A DNA stretch of 64,000 bases from an uncultured Bacteroidota bacterium (GTDB taxonomy: Bacteria; Bacteroidota; Bacteroidia; Flavobacteriales; Flavobacteriaceae). Positions 55,881-63,365 of the stretch are shown in pieces. Position 1 is the first letter of the stretch, and the number at the start of each line of letters is the position of its first letter. The notes beneath the pieces are model-generated. The model saw nothing but the letters and a program-made list of their open reading frames with translations. It did not search any database and was not told the DNA's origin. Made by a program: the position numbers and the translations under genes. The DNA lies in contig CACMVZ010000001.1 of assembly GCA_902617285.1 (NCBI GenBank), positions 62,001-126,000 on the forward strand. The letters are read 5' to 3'.

Positions 55881-56030
55881 TCAAAAAATATATTCAAATA
55901 AAGCTATACCAGCATTTCCTAATGCGAAACCAAACGAAATAAGAACTAAAGTCCAAACATTTTTTTCAATCGTTGTAGTATCATCTTTCCATCTGCCCAT
56001 ATAATCCTTAAATGGATTTCTAAATTTCAT
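55881..56030 (-). CDS. Microprotein, MKxRNPFKDY family, copy 2 (49 aa)
   Basis: ATG 56030, 49 residues. MKFRNPFKDYMGRWKDD, then EKNVWTLVLISFGFALGN and a hydrophobic end EYIF. It aligns with 33959-34099 (MKxRNPFKDY, KDD, EK-x-VWTLVLI, FG-x-ALG). The ORF is 3 nt upstream of the DUF285 copy 2 ATG, on the same strand, so the three genes form an operon: microprotein, copy 2, copy 1. Function unknown; single-pass membrane protein predicted. Confidence 0.65.
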   Translation of the reverse strand: MKFRNPFKDYMGRWKDDTTTIEKNVWTLVLISFGFALGNAGIALFEYIF

Positions 56031-56083
56031 ATCTCTAATTTAATCATTTTTAAAGCCCCATTCTTTCATAGCTCTTAAATTAA

Positions 56084-56112
56084 AAAACCCCTCGTAAGTA
56101 ACAAGGGGTTTT
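56084..56112 (-). terminator. Intrinsic terminator after the 56132-56563 gene
   Basis: Stem of 9 bp: AAAACCCCT at 56084-56092 with AGGGGTTTT at 56104-56112, loop CGTAAGTAACA. On minus it is followed by a T-run. It separates the secreted-protein gene from the microprotein/DUF285 operon. Confidence 0.75.
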
Positions 56113-56131
56113 AAGAGTTTACTATCAAATA

Positions 56132-56563
56132 TTAATTACCTGAGTGCAATTCATAATATTTGACATCTGCAGTTTCTCCAAGAATATCAACGTCCCACAT
56201 TACAAAATTCATTGCACCATTGCTAACATCATCAATAAAATAGAACTTAATTAACGCACCATCTCTTTTCCAACTTCCATTTAAGGGTGATGATAAAAGT
56301 GTGCCATCGTTAAGAATTGTTCTTGCTTGACCATCTAGGGTTCCACTTGTTTTTGAATTATCTCCAGATATAAGTTTCATTGAAGCAAAAACTTTACCGT
56401 AACCAGTAATATCTCCCTTAAAGCTCATTTTAGAATAACCATCACCTGGAGTAACTGATTCTATTTCAAGAACTCCCCCACCTTGAGGAGAAGATAAATC
56501 TTGGGAATAACTCATGAATGTTCCTATCAATGCAAATGATAGAGTAAGTATTATTTTTTTCAT
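56132..56563 (-). CDS. Secreted protein of unknown function
   Basis: 143 residues. Classical signal peptide MKKIILTLSFALIGTFMSYS with a cleavage site before QDLSS. The mature domain is short and beta-rich (LEIESVTPGDGYSKMSFKG, FASMKLISGD, WKRDGALIKFYFID, MWDVDILGETADVKYY). No Cys. I cannot assign a family. Followed by a good terminator; divergent from the SnoaL-like gene. Confidence 0.55.
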   Translation of the reverse strand: MKKIILTLSFALIGTFMSYSQDLSSPQGGGVLEIESVTPGDGYSKMSFKGDITGYGKVFASMKLISGDNSKTSGTLDGQARTILNDGTLLSSPLNGSWKRDGALIKFYFIDDVSNGAMNFVMWDVDILGETADVKYYELHSGN

Positions 56564-56709
56564 TTTAATTGGGTTAAAGATTGTTTCCTAAATTAAAAAA
56601 AATAAAGGAATAGTAATTAAATCAACTACAATAATAAGTATTATTAAGTTGTGTGTTTTTTATTCAAAATTCAATAAAATCATATATTAGTTAAATAAAT
56701 CAATTAACT

Positions 56710-57213
56710 ATGAAAAATAAAATTAAACTTTTACAAAATATTTCAATTATAACAATAATTGGATTCATGTTTATAAGCTGCCAGACTAATCAGGAAAGCA
56801 GTCAATTGTCTCAAAACTTGATGACTTATGAAGAAGTATGGTCAAAATTTTTTAACGAAAGAGATATGGATGTGATTAATAGTGAATACTTTACAGAAGA
56901 TGTAACTGTAGTATTACCAGGTGATGATATAGTTGGAATTGAAGGGCTAAAAAATTATTATGGAAATTATTTAACTGGATTTTCTGATGCAGAGTTTACT
57001 TTTGTTGACTTATTTGGTCAAGGTGATAAACTTGTAAAACACTGGAATTTCAAAGGAACACACGATGGTAATTTTGCAGGAATACCAGCAACTGGTAAAA
57101 AACTAAACCTTTATGGGACTACATTAATTCTAATGGAGAATGGAAAAATAAAACAAGAACAAGATTTTTTTGATAATCTAGATTTCTTAACACAATTAGG
57201 ATTAATGGAATAA
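56710..57213 (+). CDS. SnoaL/NTF2-like lipoprotein
   Basis: 167 residues. Signal ending FISC, then QTNQESSQ; thus no acidic Lys export signal, unlike the other lipoproteins. The body is an NTF2-fold SnoaL-like domain with the typical line WSKFFNERDMDVINSEYFTEDVTVVLPGDDIVGIEGLKNYY and LVKHWNFKGTHDGNFAGIPATGKKLNLYGTTLILMENGKI. Members of the family bind small ligands or catalyse cyclisations; here the substrate is unknown. Own terminator downstream. Confidence 0.8.
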   Translation: MKNKIKLLQNISIITIIGFMFISCQTNQESSQLSQNLMTYEEVWSKFFNERDMDVINSEYFTEDVTVVLPGDDIVGIEGLKNYYGNYLTGFSDAEFTFVDLFGQGDKLVKHWNFKGTHDGNFAGIPATGKKLNLYGTTLILMENGKIKQEQDFFDNLDFLTQLGLME

Positions 57214-57237
57214 AATTAAATAGTTTTTATAAAATTT

Positions 57238-57265
57238 AAACCCTCACAATTTGAGGGTTTTTTTT
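57238..57265 (+). terminator. Intrinsic terminator
   Basis: AAACCCTCA (57238-57246) pairs with TGAGGGTTT (57252-57260), followed by a run of T. It ends the 56710-57213 message. Confidence 0.85.
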
Positions 57266-57453
57266 GTGTAAAAATACGTCGAAACCTATCCTGCTCTATT
57301 TTTAACTATTTGATTTTAATTACTATAAGCTCAAAAAGATATATTGTATTGGAAAATAAGTACATTATTTTAACTGAATATACAGAAGACAAATTGAAAC
57401 TATTATTAAGCAAATGATACATATTCTTGTGACCCAATCAATATTTTTCATAT

Positions 57454-58224
57454 TTATTTTTTTATAAAATTCAAATCAAAAAAATAATTTATACCAAAAC
57501 TATAGTCAAATTTTTTACCAGTTAGATTTCCAAAATCTATCGATTTATTTATAATAGAAACAATTGATAAAGGAAAGTCTTTGAAGCCAACCTGAAGGGT
57601 AGAAGCAGCTAAAAAACCGTAATAAGATTTATCAGCATTTATATGAATTGTATATAATTGAGGCAACCAATTAATATGGAACTTATCATTTAGTTGTATT
57701 TTATTTAATTCAGGCTGTAAAAAAAACATTCTTCCTCCGTCAAATTGATCTTCATTTACTTTTTTCAAATTAAACCCTTCATAATAAAGAAATGATAAAC
57801 CAAAGTTATCATTAAATCTGTATGTTAGTTTTGTAGTTGTTAGTGTTGTAACCCATGGTTGTATTATAATATCTGGTAATTTATCTTCATCAACTTCAAT
57901 CCTTTGAAAAGACGCACCAGGAAGAAATGCACCAATATCAACGTGGATTTTTCCCTTATTTATCAATTTATAATTCCAAATTATATCAACTGCCCAAGGT
58001 TGAAGTCCATCAAGCTCATATCTAAAATTAGGATTTATTGAAAATCTATCATTACCTAATGAAAAGCTAGCACTTAATGCAGGCTCTCCAAGGGTATAAA
58101 GTGGAACCCAATCAACGCCATTATTATCAACTTTAATATTCCCTTTAATGTAGAATTCCTCATTTGATTGAGATAAAATCAAATTTGGAATTAAAATCAA
58201 TAAAATTACAAACCATCTATTCAT
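57454..58224 (-). CDS. Secreted protein, probable outer-membrane beta-barrel
   Basis: 256 residues. Signal peptide MNRWFVILLILIPNLILSQS. The body is rich in alternating hydrophobic strands (FSINPNFRYELD, WNYKLINKGKIHVDIGAFLP, TTTKLTYRFNDNFGLSFLYYEGF) and ends in Phe-rich FDYSFGINYFFDLNF, consistent with an outer-membrane barrel. No recognised family. The final strand ends in FIKK rather than the typical terminal Phe. Confidence 0.65.
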   Translation of the reverse strand: MNRWFVILLILIPNLILSQSNEEFYIKGNIKVDNNGVDWVPLYTLGEPALSASFSLGNDRFSINPNFRYELDGLQPWAVDIIWNYKLINKGKIHVDIGAFLPGASFQRIEVDEDKLPDIIIQPWVTTLTTTKLTYRFNDNFGLSFLYYEGFNLKKVNEDQFDGGRMFFLQPELNKIQLNDKFHINWLPQLYTIHINADKSYYGFLAASTLQVGFKDFPLSIVSIINKSIDFGNLTGKKFDYSFGINYFFDLNFIKK

Positions 58225-58381
58225 ATTTTAATTTATAAGAACAATAAATATCTGTGAATATATTATACGTAAGAAATATTCGTTGTTGCTAATTAAGTTT
58301 TTTTTAAAAATTATCAAATTGTTTGTTTTAATAGCCCTTAACTAAGAAATGTATAAAAAAAAGTAAAAAATAGTGTTAAGT

Positions 58382-59245
58382 CTATTTTGAACCTCCTAAT
58401 CTCCACATGAGAATTCCCCCAGTTATAAACATCCATATAGAATAGGCACCAGTTGGAAGACCCATTTCGACATTATTCAGTATGGTAGTAGCAATAACAA
58501 AAGCTAATGTTCCGTTTTGAATTCCACTTTCAATTGTAATTGAAATTTGGCTTTTCCCTTTTATACCAAAAAATTTAGCAGTGAAATATCCAAATGCCAT
58601 AGTTGATAAATTTAGAAGCAATGTAGCTAATCCAACTTCTTTCATTGCCTGAACAATTAAATCTTTATTAGCAATCATTACAAGTAAAAAAATAATAATA
58701 AATAACACTGTTGAGGCTATTCTCATAGGCCTTTCCATTCTTAGGGCAAAGGCTTCATTTTTTTTACGTATTACCATCCCTATGGAGACAGGAATTACTG
58801 TTATTACTAAAATTTGAAGCATAGTTTGAACAACAGGTAGTTCGATAATAACATCAGTTTCTCCTGTGAAATAACTAATGGCTTCTGATAAAATGATTGG
58901 AATTGTAAAAACAGTGATTAGGCTTGCTAAGGCAGTTAAAGTGACAGAAAGGCCAATATTTCCTCTTGCAACTTGTGTTATAAGATTGCTAGTGGGTCCA
59001 CCAGGGCATAAAGAGAGTATCATAATCCCAATAGCCATGGATGAGTCTAGATCAAACAAAAGGATGATTAAAAAACCAATTAATGGAAGAAAGATCAGTT
59101 GATTAAACAGGCCGATAAGAACTTCCTTTGGATAAATAAAAAGTCTACCAAAATCGTTGACTATAAGGGTTAGCCCCATACCAAACATAATAATTGCTAA
59201 GGAGACTGGTAAAAAGATTTGTGTGATAATCGTTGTTGCGTCCAT
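58382..59245 (-). CDS. Bile acid:Na+ symporter (BASS) family transporter
   Basis: 287 residues and 9-10 predicted helices, the size of bacterial ASBT homologues. Typical segments: SLAIIMFGMGLTLIVNDF, ILSLCPGGPTSNLITQVARGN (the conserved discontinuous-helix region), and TIESGIQNGTLAFVIATTIL with the conserved Glu, near 237. It imports organic anions with Na+ in characterised members; here substrate unknown. It precedes the NTF2-like gene on minus. Confidence 0.85.
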   Translation of the reverse strand: MDATTIITQIFLPVSLAIIMFGMGLTLIVNDFGRLFIYPKEVLIGLFNQLIFLPLIGFLIILLFDLDSSMAIGIMILSLCPGGPTSNLITQVARGNIGLSVTLTALASLITVFTIPIILSEAISYFTGETDVIIELPVVQTMLQILVITVIPVSIGMVIRKKNEAFALRMERPMRIASTVLFIIIFLLVMIANKDLIVQAMKEVGLATLLLNLSTMAFGYFTAKFFGIKGKSQISITIESGIQNGTLAFVIATTILNNVEMGLPTGAYSIWMFITGGILMWRLGGSK

Positions 59246-59259
59246 AATAATTACATCTT

Positions 59260-59727
59260 TTATCGATCGTTAATTGGAATTCCTACCGATCCACTTTTTG
59301 ATGACCAATGAGAATGCATTTTTTTCCATTCTCCATTTATTTTAGTCCAGAAAAATGAAACCCTAACAGCATAATTTATTTTAACGCCTTTAAAAATATA
59401 GTCTCCATCAACATTAAATGTTACTACCGCACTATTTTTATTTGGAGAAACCTGGACTAAATGATCATGTGTAGTAAAATTAATCCATTGATATTTCACA
59501 GGTGTTGTGAAATAATCCTTATCATATATTCTTAAAGGACTACCGTTTGACGAGAAGGTTGAAGAGTTAAAATTTTCATCAAGAAATTTTTTAGCTTCTT
59601 CATAATCTCTACCAGTAGAGGCAACCTTGGTCCATTGTATACTTTTTTTGATTAATTCCTCATTAAGTTTTGTCTCTTGTGCAGTTATAAAAAATGGAAA
59701 TAAAACAATTATTATTAAATTTTTCAT
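59260..59727 (-). CDS. Secreted NTF2/SnoaL-like protein
   Basis: 155 residues. Signal peptide MKNLIIIVLFPFFITAQ. NTF2-like pattern: ELIKKSIQWTKVASTGRDYEEAKKFLDENF, then VTFNVDGDYIFKGVKINYAVRVSFFWTKINGEWKKMHSHWSSK. The His-rich end may belong to a ligand pocket. Different in sequence from the lipoprotein at 56710, so not a recent duplicate. It lies 15 nt from both flanking minus-strand genes. Confidence 0.75.
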   Translation of the reverse strand: MKNLIIIVLFPFFITAQETKLNEELIKKSIQWTKVASTGRDYEEAKKFLDENFNSSTFSSNGSPLRIYDKDYFTTPVKYQWINFTTHDHLVQVSPNKNSAVVTFNVDGDYIFKGVKINYAVRVSFFWTKINGEWKKMHSHWSSKSGSVGIPINDR

Positions 59728-59742
59728 GTTTTAATTTATTTA

Positions 59743-60108
59743 TTATTTATTAATTAAAGCATATTTAATTAGAGTTTCTAATGATGTATATTCTAATGTT
59801 TTCTCATGAGTTGCTTCTAGAATAACTTGAGGAGCTTTTCCAGCCTTCTCTGCTTCAATCCATCTTGAGACACAAAGACACCATTTATCTCCAGGTTTTA
59901 AACCCGGAAATTTATATAAAGGTATTGGGGTTATAAGATTATTCCCACGGGATGCAGAAAAATTTAAAAATTCCTCTGTCATTATTGCACATACAGTATG
60001 TGTACCAGTATCTTCTGAAATAGTTCTACAATTACCATCTCTAAAATATCCGGTCATTGGGCTTGTGCAACAAATTTGTAATTCTTGACCAAATACATTC
60101 TTTTCCAT
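59743..60108 (-). CDS. DUF2237 family protein
   Basis: 121 residues, the standard DUF2237 size. NVFGQELQICCTSPMTGYFRDGNC at the start with three Cys, the TGTHTVCAIMTEEFLNFSASRGNNL stretch and the PGDKWCLCVSRWIEAEKAGKAPQV motif. All Cys of the family pattern are present. The protein is cytosolic; no function is established for the family. Confidence 0.9.
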   Translation of the reverse strand: MEKNVFGQELQICCTSPMTGYFRDGNCRTISEDTGTHTVCAIMTEEFLNFSASRGNNLITPIPLYKFPGLKPGDKWCLCVSRWIEAEKAGKAPQVILEATHEKTLEYTSLETLIKYALINK

Positions 60109-60224
60109 AATTATAATAAAAATGAAATCTGATTAATATCTGGAAACTTAGCCATTTGCTTTACCAGATTATACTAAAATTAATTAAACCCATTTAATGC
60201 AAAAAGTAAGGTCTCCCTAAAAAT

Positions 60225-60350
60225 TTACTTAAGAGAATCTATTTTTTTTTCAATTCTTTCAAGTTTGTCTAAAATATTTTCAAAATAATTTTTTGCCTCA
60301 ACTGGACAATTATTTAAAAAATGATCTAATAAGTCTTTATTGTTATCCAT
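60225..60350 (-). CDS. Small helical protein (41 aa)
   Basis: ATG 60350, 41 residues, 16 nt after the metallo-hydrolase stop on minus. MDNNKDLLDHFLNNCPVEAK, then a Leu/Lys-rich amphipathic heptad stretch (ILDKLERIEKKIDSL) suited to coiled-coil dimerisation. No signal, no membrane segment. Coding support is its short gap to the previous gene and normal codon usage; not recognised. DUF2237 begins 117 nt downstream. Confidence 0.5.
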   Translation of the reverse strand: MDNNKDLLDHFLNNCPVEAKNYFENILDKLERIEKKIDSLK

Positions 60351-60366
60351 ATTATTTATTATTTCA

Positions 60367-61263
60367 CTAATTATTTTCTAAATCAAAAATAATTGCCTTA
60401 ACAAAGTCTTCCTTGGTTCTTTCTCCCTCAAAAGATGATTCAATAGAAGAGATTATGTCATTCACACTATCACCATTTTTATAACCCTGCACAGTTTTAT
60501 TAAAATGTTCTCTTACAATATCTCTAAATTTAATAACATCATTTATATCACATATAGGGCCATGACCAGGAATAATTTTAGTATCACTATCTGAAAGAGA
60601 AATTATCATATTCAAAATATTTAAGAATCCCTCAAAGCTACCGCCATTGTTTAAATCAATATATGGATAGCCATAGGTTACAAATGTATCTCCTGCATGA
60701 ATAACATTACTGTTTTTAAAAAATATAACTGTATCACCATCAGTATGGCCTTTACCAAAATTATATAATTGAATTTCTTCATCAGATTCATACAAACTCA
60801 TTAAGGAAGAATATGTTAGCGAGGGTAATGCTTCATTTGGATATTTTTCAATTAATCTATTTGATCCGTATAAAACAGAGTTTCTGCTTAATCTTTTCCT
60901 AACATTTTTATGAGCATAAATTGGAATATTAAGTTTACCAAATGCCTTATTTCCGTCACTGTGATCATGATGGAAATGAGTATTAATAATAAGTTTTATT
61001 GGTAGGTTTGAAATTTCAGATAATGCATTTAAAATTTTCTCTTCATTTATTTCATATTGATCATCTATAACTATCAAACCATCATCTGATACAAAAACAC
61101 CTATATTACCTGCAATAGGACCCCCAACAGAAGCTATCATATAGATATTATCAGAAACAAAGCTAACTTCCTCTATTACATCATCAAATGAACCACTTTG
61201 AGAATATGAAAATTGAAATGAAAGCAATAAACATAAAATATATAATAATCTACTCATATACAT
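60367..61263 (-). CDS. Secreted MBL-fold metallo-hydrolase
   Basis: 298 residues (ATG 61263; ATG 61257 two codons in is an alternative). Signal peptide ending SFQFSYSQ. Metal-binding HFHHDH motif near residue 97 with INTHFHHDHSDGNKAFG, next His in GKGHTDGDTVIFF near 168, Asp in HAGDTF and His in IPGHGP near 232; all main ligands are kept, so an active binuclear Zn enzyme is likely. This layout resembles periplasmic metallo-beta-lactamase-like hydrolases; substrate not assignable. Confidence 0.85.
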   Translation of the reverse strand: MYMSRLLYILCLLLSFQFSYSQSGSFDDVIEEVSFVSDNIYMIASVGGPIAGNIGVFVSDDGLIVIDDQYEINEEKILNALSEISNLPIKLIINTHFHHDHSDGNKAFGKLNIPIYAHKNVRKRLSRNSVLYGSNRLIEKYPNEALPSLTYSSLMSLYESDEEIQLYNFGKGHTDGDTVIFFKNSNVIHAGDTFVTYGYPYIDLNNGGSFEGFLNILNMIISLSDSDTKIIPGHGPICDINDVIKFRDIVREHFNKTVQGYKNGDSVNDIISSIESSFEGERTKEDFVKAIIFDLENN

Positions 61264-61281
61264 AATTTAAAAAAATTTAAC

Positions 61282-61428
61282 TTATTCCTTATTTCTATTA
61301 GTGATACAAAAAATTATCGCAATTACTAAATATACAATTATACCAACTGATAGTTTAAAGTCATTATTATAAAAAGATAGAACAGCTGCAGCTATAAATG
61401 CACCACTTATCAAATGCCAACTTTTCAT
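61282..61428 (-). CDS. Two-helix membrane microprotein A (48 aa)
   Basis: ATG 61428, 48 residues: MKSWHLISGAFIAAAVLSF, a short hydrophilic turn YNNDFKLSVG, a second hydrophobic helix, and basic end TNRNKE. Last of four tandem microprotein genes on minus. Order of parts (TM, D-aromatic turn, TM, charged tail) is shared by B, C and D. Not recognised as a known family. Confidence 0.6.
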   Translation of the reverse strand: MKSWHLISGAFIAAAVLSFYNNDFKLSVGIIVYLVIAIIFCITNRNKE

Positions 61429-61453
61429 GTATCTAATTTAGAAAAAATTCTAG
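61429..61453 (-). repeat. Conserved stop-start spacer B/A
   Basis: 25-bp spacer between B stop and A start. Read on minus it runs CTAGAATTTTTTCTAAATT and then ATACATG. It is nearly the same as the spacers at 61610-61633 and 61811-61835. Confidence 0.6.
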
Positions 61454-61609
61454 CTACTTCTTTGTAATTTCCCAAATCATTAAAAGCCCATATATTAATG
61501 CGAAGTAAGGAGAATAATCAAGCAAGTACCCTACCCACACACCTATAAGAATGAGTAAAAGAAGTTTCCATCTTGGAAAAACTCTTTTTCCTGAAAGCCA
61601 TTTTTTCAT
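61454..61609 (-). CDS. Two-helix membrane microprotein B (51 aa)
   Basis: ATG 61609, 51 residues. Basic start MKKWLSGKRVFPRWK, first helix LLLLILIGVWVGYLL, turn DYSPYFAL, second helix ending IWEITKK. The D-Tyr turn matches that of microproteins C and D. It has the most basic N-terminus of the set. Both neighbours are separated by the conserved spacer. Confidence 0.6.
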   Translation of the reverse strand: MKKWLSGKRVFPRWKLLLLILIGVWVGYLLDYSPYFALIYGLLMIWEITKK

Positions 61610-61633
61610 AATTACAATTTAGAGAAATTCTAG
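61610..61633 (-). repeat. Conserved stop-start spacer C/B
   Basis: 24-bp spacer: on minus CTAGAATTTCTCTAAATTG, then TAATT before ATG. It contains the inverted pair AATTT/AAATT, as do the other spacers. Confidence 0.6.
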
Positions 61634-61810
61634 CTATTTCTTTTTTTTTAGTCTCTCAATATTCCATAGACCAATTACCCCCCAAAGACCTAATGCAGAA
61701 AATCCTATATCCAAATAATCTACTTCTAAATATAATAGAAAACCCATGACACCTATTGCTAAAACAGCAGGACTTGCATAAACAAGAAAAGGTTCTTTTT
61801 CTTTTTTCAT
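61634..61810 (-). CDS. Two-helix membrane microprotein C (58 aa)
   Basis: ATG 61810, 58 residues. MKKEKEPFLV, first helix SPAVLAIGVMGFLLYL, turn EVDYLDIGFSAL, second helix LGLWGVIGLW, then basic tail NIERLKKKK. The turn DYLDIGFSAL aligns with DYINAGLQFL of D. Both helices are about 15-18 residues. Function unknown. Confidence 0.6.
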   Translation of the reverse strand: MKKEKEPFLVYASPAVLAIGVMGFLLYLEVDYLDIGFSALGLWGVIGLWNIERLKKKK

Positions 61811-61835
61811 AATTTACAATTTATAAAAATTCAAG
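61811..61835 (-). repeat. Conserved stop-start spacer D/C
   Basis: 25-bp spacer: on minus CTTGAATTTTTATAAATTG followed by TAAATT and ATG; most divergent of the three, with the same start and end. Confidence 0.55.
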
Positions 61836-61997
61836 CTATTTATTCTTATTGTAGAATAAAAGAGGGATTAAACCAAGTAACAAAAACAAAAGAAACTGTA
61901 AACCAGCATTAATATAATCTCCCTCAAATAGAAAATATAATGTAGCGCCTCCAAATACTATTACACCGATTATCCTTATAACTTTTAATGTTTTCAT
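61836..61997 (-). CDS. Two-helix membrane microprotein D (53 aa)
   Basis: ATG 61997, 53 residues. MKTLKVIRIIGVIVFGG and the following hydrophobic stretch form helix one, turn FEGDYINAG, helix two LQFLLFLLLGLIPLLFY, basic end NKNK. Start is 5 nt from the DUF502 stop, a tighter coupling than within the array, so it belongs to the DUF502 operon. First of the four microprotein genes in transcription order. Confidence 0.6.
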   Translation of the reverse strand: MKTLKVIRIIGVIVFGGATLYFLFEGDYINAGLQFLLFLLLGLIPLLFYNKNK

Positions 61998-62002
61998 AGA
62001 TG

Positions 62003-62632
62003 TTATTTTTTACCTTTGATTTTTACTGAGTTGGGCGTCACTACACCTGCAGAGATAACTAGCTTGAATGCATCTTCAACACTAATATCAAGTTCAAATG
62101 CATCTTTTTTAGGTATCAATACAAAAAATCCAGAAGTTGGATTTGGAGTAGTTGGAACAAAGAGATTAATTAATTCTTGACCTATAATTGACTTAGCTTC
62201 ACCTTGGTAGTCACCTGATTGAAATGCTATTACCCAAATTCCTTTATTTGGATACTGAATTAAATATGCCTTTTTAAAACTTTCGGATGAGGTATTTAAT
62301 ACTGTATCAGATACTTTTTTAAGTATGTTATATATGTTTCGAAATCCTGGAATACTATTAAGTAGCTTTTCCCATAAAGCAACTAACCTTCTGCCAAGTA
62401 TGTTAGTAACTAAAATTCCTGTTATAAGAATTATTATGAATAATAATATAATTCCAGACCCAGGAATAGTAGTGTCCAAATTAAAAATAGCTTCTGGAAG
62501 ATATTCTTTTGGAACTAGACCATTAATAAACTCCAAAAAGAATTTAATAACTACAATAGTTAAAATTAAAGGTATCCAGAAAAGAAGTCCTGAAATAAGA
62601 TAATTTCTTAATCGTTTTAGTGTTTTTAACAT
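62003..62632 (-). CDS. DUF502 family membrane protein
   Basis: 209 residues. Two N-terminal membrane helices (~12-32 and ~58-80), the loop with GLVPKEYLPEAIF, then a conserved extramembrane part: PGFRNIYNILKKVSDTV, WVIAFQSGDYQGEA and FVPTTPNPTSGFFVLIPKKD. This matches DUF502 as known from Bacteroidota and plant plastids, function not settled. It leads into the microprotein array downstream. Confidence 0.88.
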   Translation of the reverse strand: MLKTLKRLRNYLISGLLFWIPLILTIVVIKFFLEFINGLVPKEYLPEAIFNLDTTIPGSGIILLFIIILITGILVTNILGRRLVALWEKLLNSIPGFRNIYNILKKVSDTVLNTSSESFKKAYLIQYPNKGIWVIAFQSGDYQGEAKSIIGQELINLFVPTTPNPTSGFFVLIPKKDAFELDISVEDAFKLVISAGVVTPNSVKIKGKK

Positions 62633-62673
62633 GTTTGTTTAATTAAAGTAAGGTTTTTTAAATATATAAATAA

Positions 62674-63345
62674 TTAGACAATAGACTCTCCATCTAGGTT
62701 TGTTGTTAGAACTTCAGACATGTAATCAAAAAATGGTCTAATTGAGAGAAAATAACTAACTAATTTTTTCTGAAAGTTTTTATCTAGGATTTCTTCTTCT
62801 TTTAATTTCTTAATAAATATAAATTGTTTCTTTTTTATCAAATCTATGTGTTGATGATCTGCATTAAAGCCTTTCGGTGATGTTTTAACCTCTTGTCCTT
62901 TAATATCTCCCCATATTTCTTTTATTTTTCTATGATTAATTAGACTCTTAAACTCTTGACCATCTAATTCTATTTCTTTTCTTATTCTAAGTAGATCTTC
63001 TTTATTCGGATTCCAAAAACCAACTGCTATGAAGCTTTCATCTGCAGATATTTCAAGGTAATACCCCCCTCTAAGCTCAGGTTTTGATCTATGGAAAGCC
63101 ATGCCAATATTTTTTTTGTATGGTGTTTTATCTTTTGAAAACCTCAAATCTCTGTAAATTCTAAATATTTTTAACTTTTCAATATCATCTGAAATGTTTA
63201 GAGAGTCTTTAACCTCATGTGCAAATGTTTTTATATCAGCTTGAATAGACTTAAACTGATCTTTATTTTCGTTAAACCAGTCCCTGTTATTATTTAACTT
63301 AAGTTCTTTTAAAAAACTAATTGTGTTTTTTGGAATTACTTGCAT
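62674..63345 (-). CDS. DUF2461 family protein (TIGR02453)
   Basis: 223 residues, normal length. ISFLKELKLNNNRDWFNENKDQF at the start, FRIYRDLRFSKDKTPYKKNIGMAFHRS near 62 and GGYYLEISADESFIAVGFWNP near 94; PKGFNADHQHIDLIKKKQF later. The family is widespread with no known activity. Cytosolic. 41 nt before DUF502 and 20 nt after the transporter gene. Confidence 0.9.
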   Translation of the reverse strand: MQVIPKNTISFLKELKLNNNRDWFNENKDQFKSIQADIKTFAHEVKDSLNISDDIEKLKIFRIYRDLRFSKDKTPYKKNIGMAFHRSKPELRGGYYLEISADESFIAVGFWNPNKEDLLRIRKEIELDGQEFKSLINHRKIKEIWGDIKGQEVKTSPKGFNADHQHIDLIKKKQFIFIKKLKEEEILDKNFQKKLVSYFLSIRPFFDYMSEVLTTNLDGESIV

Positions 63346-63365
63346 TTAATTGAATGTAAATTAAT

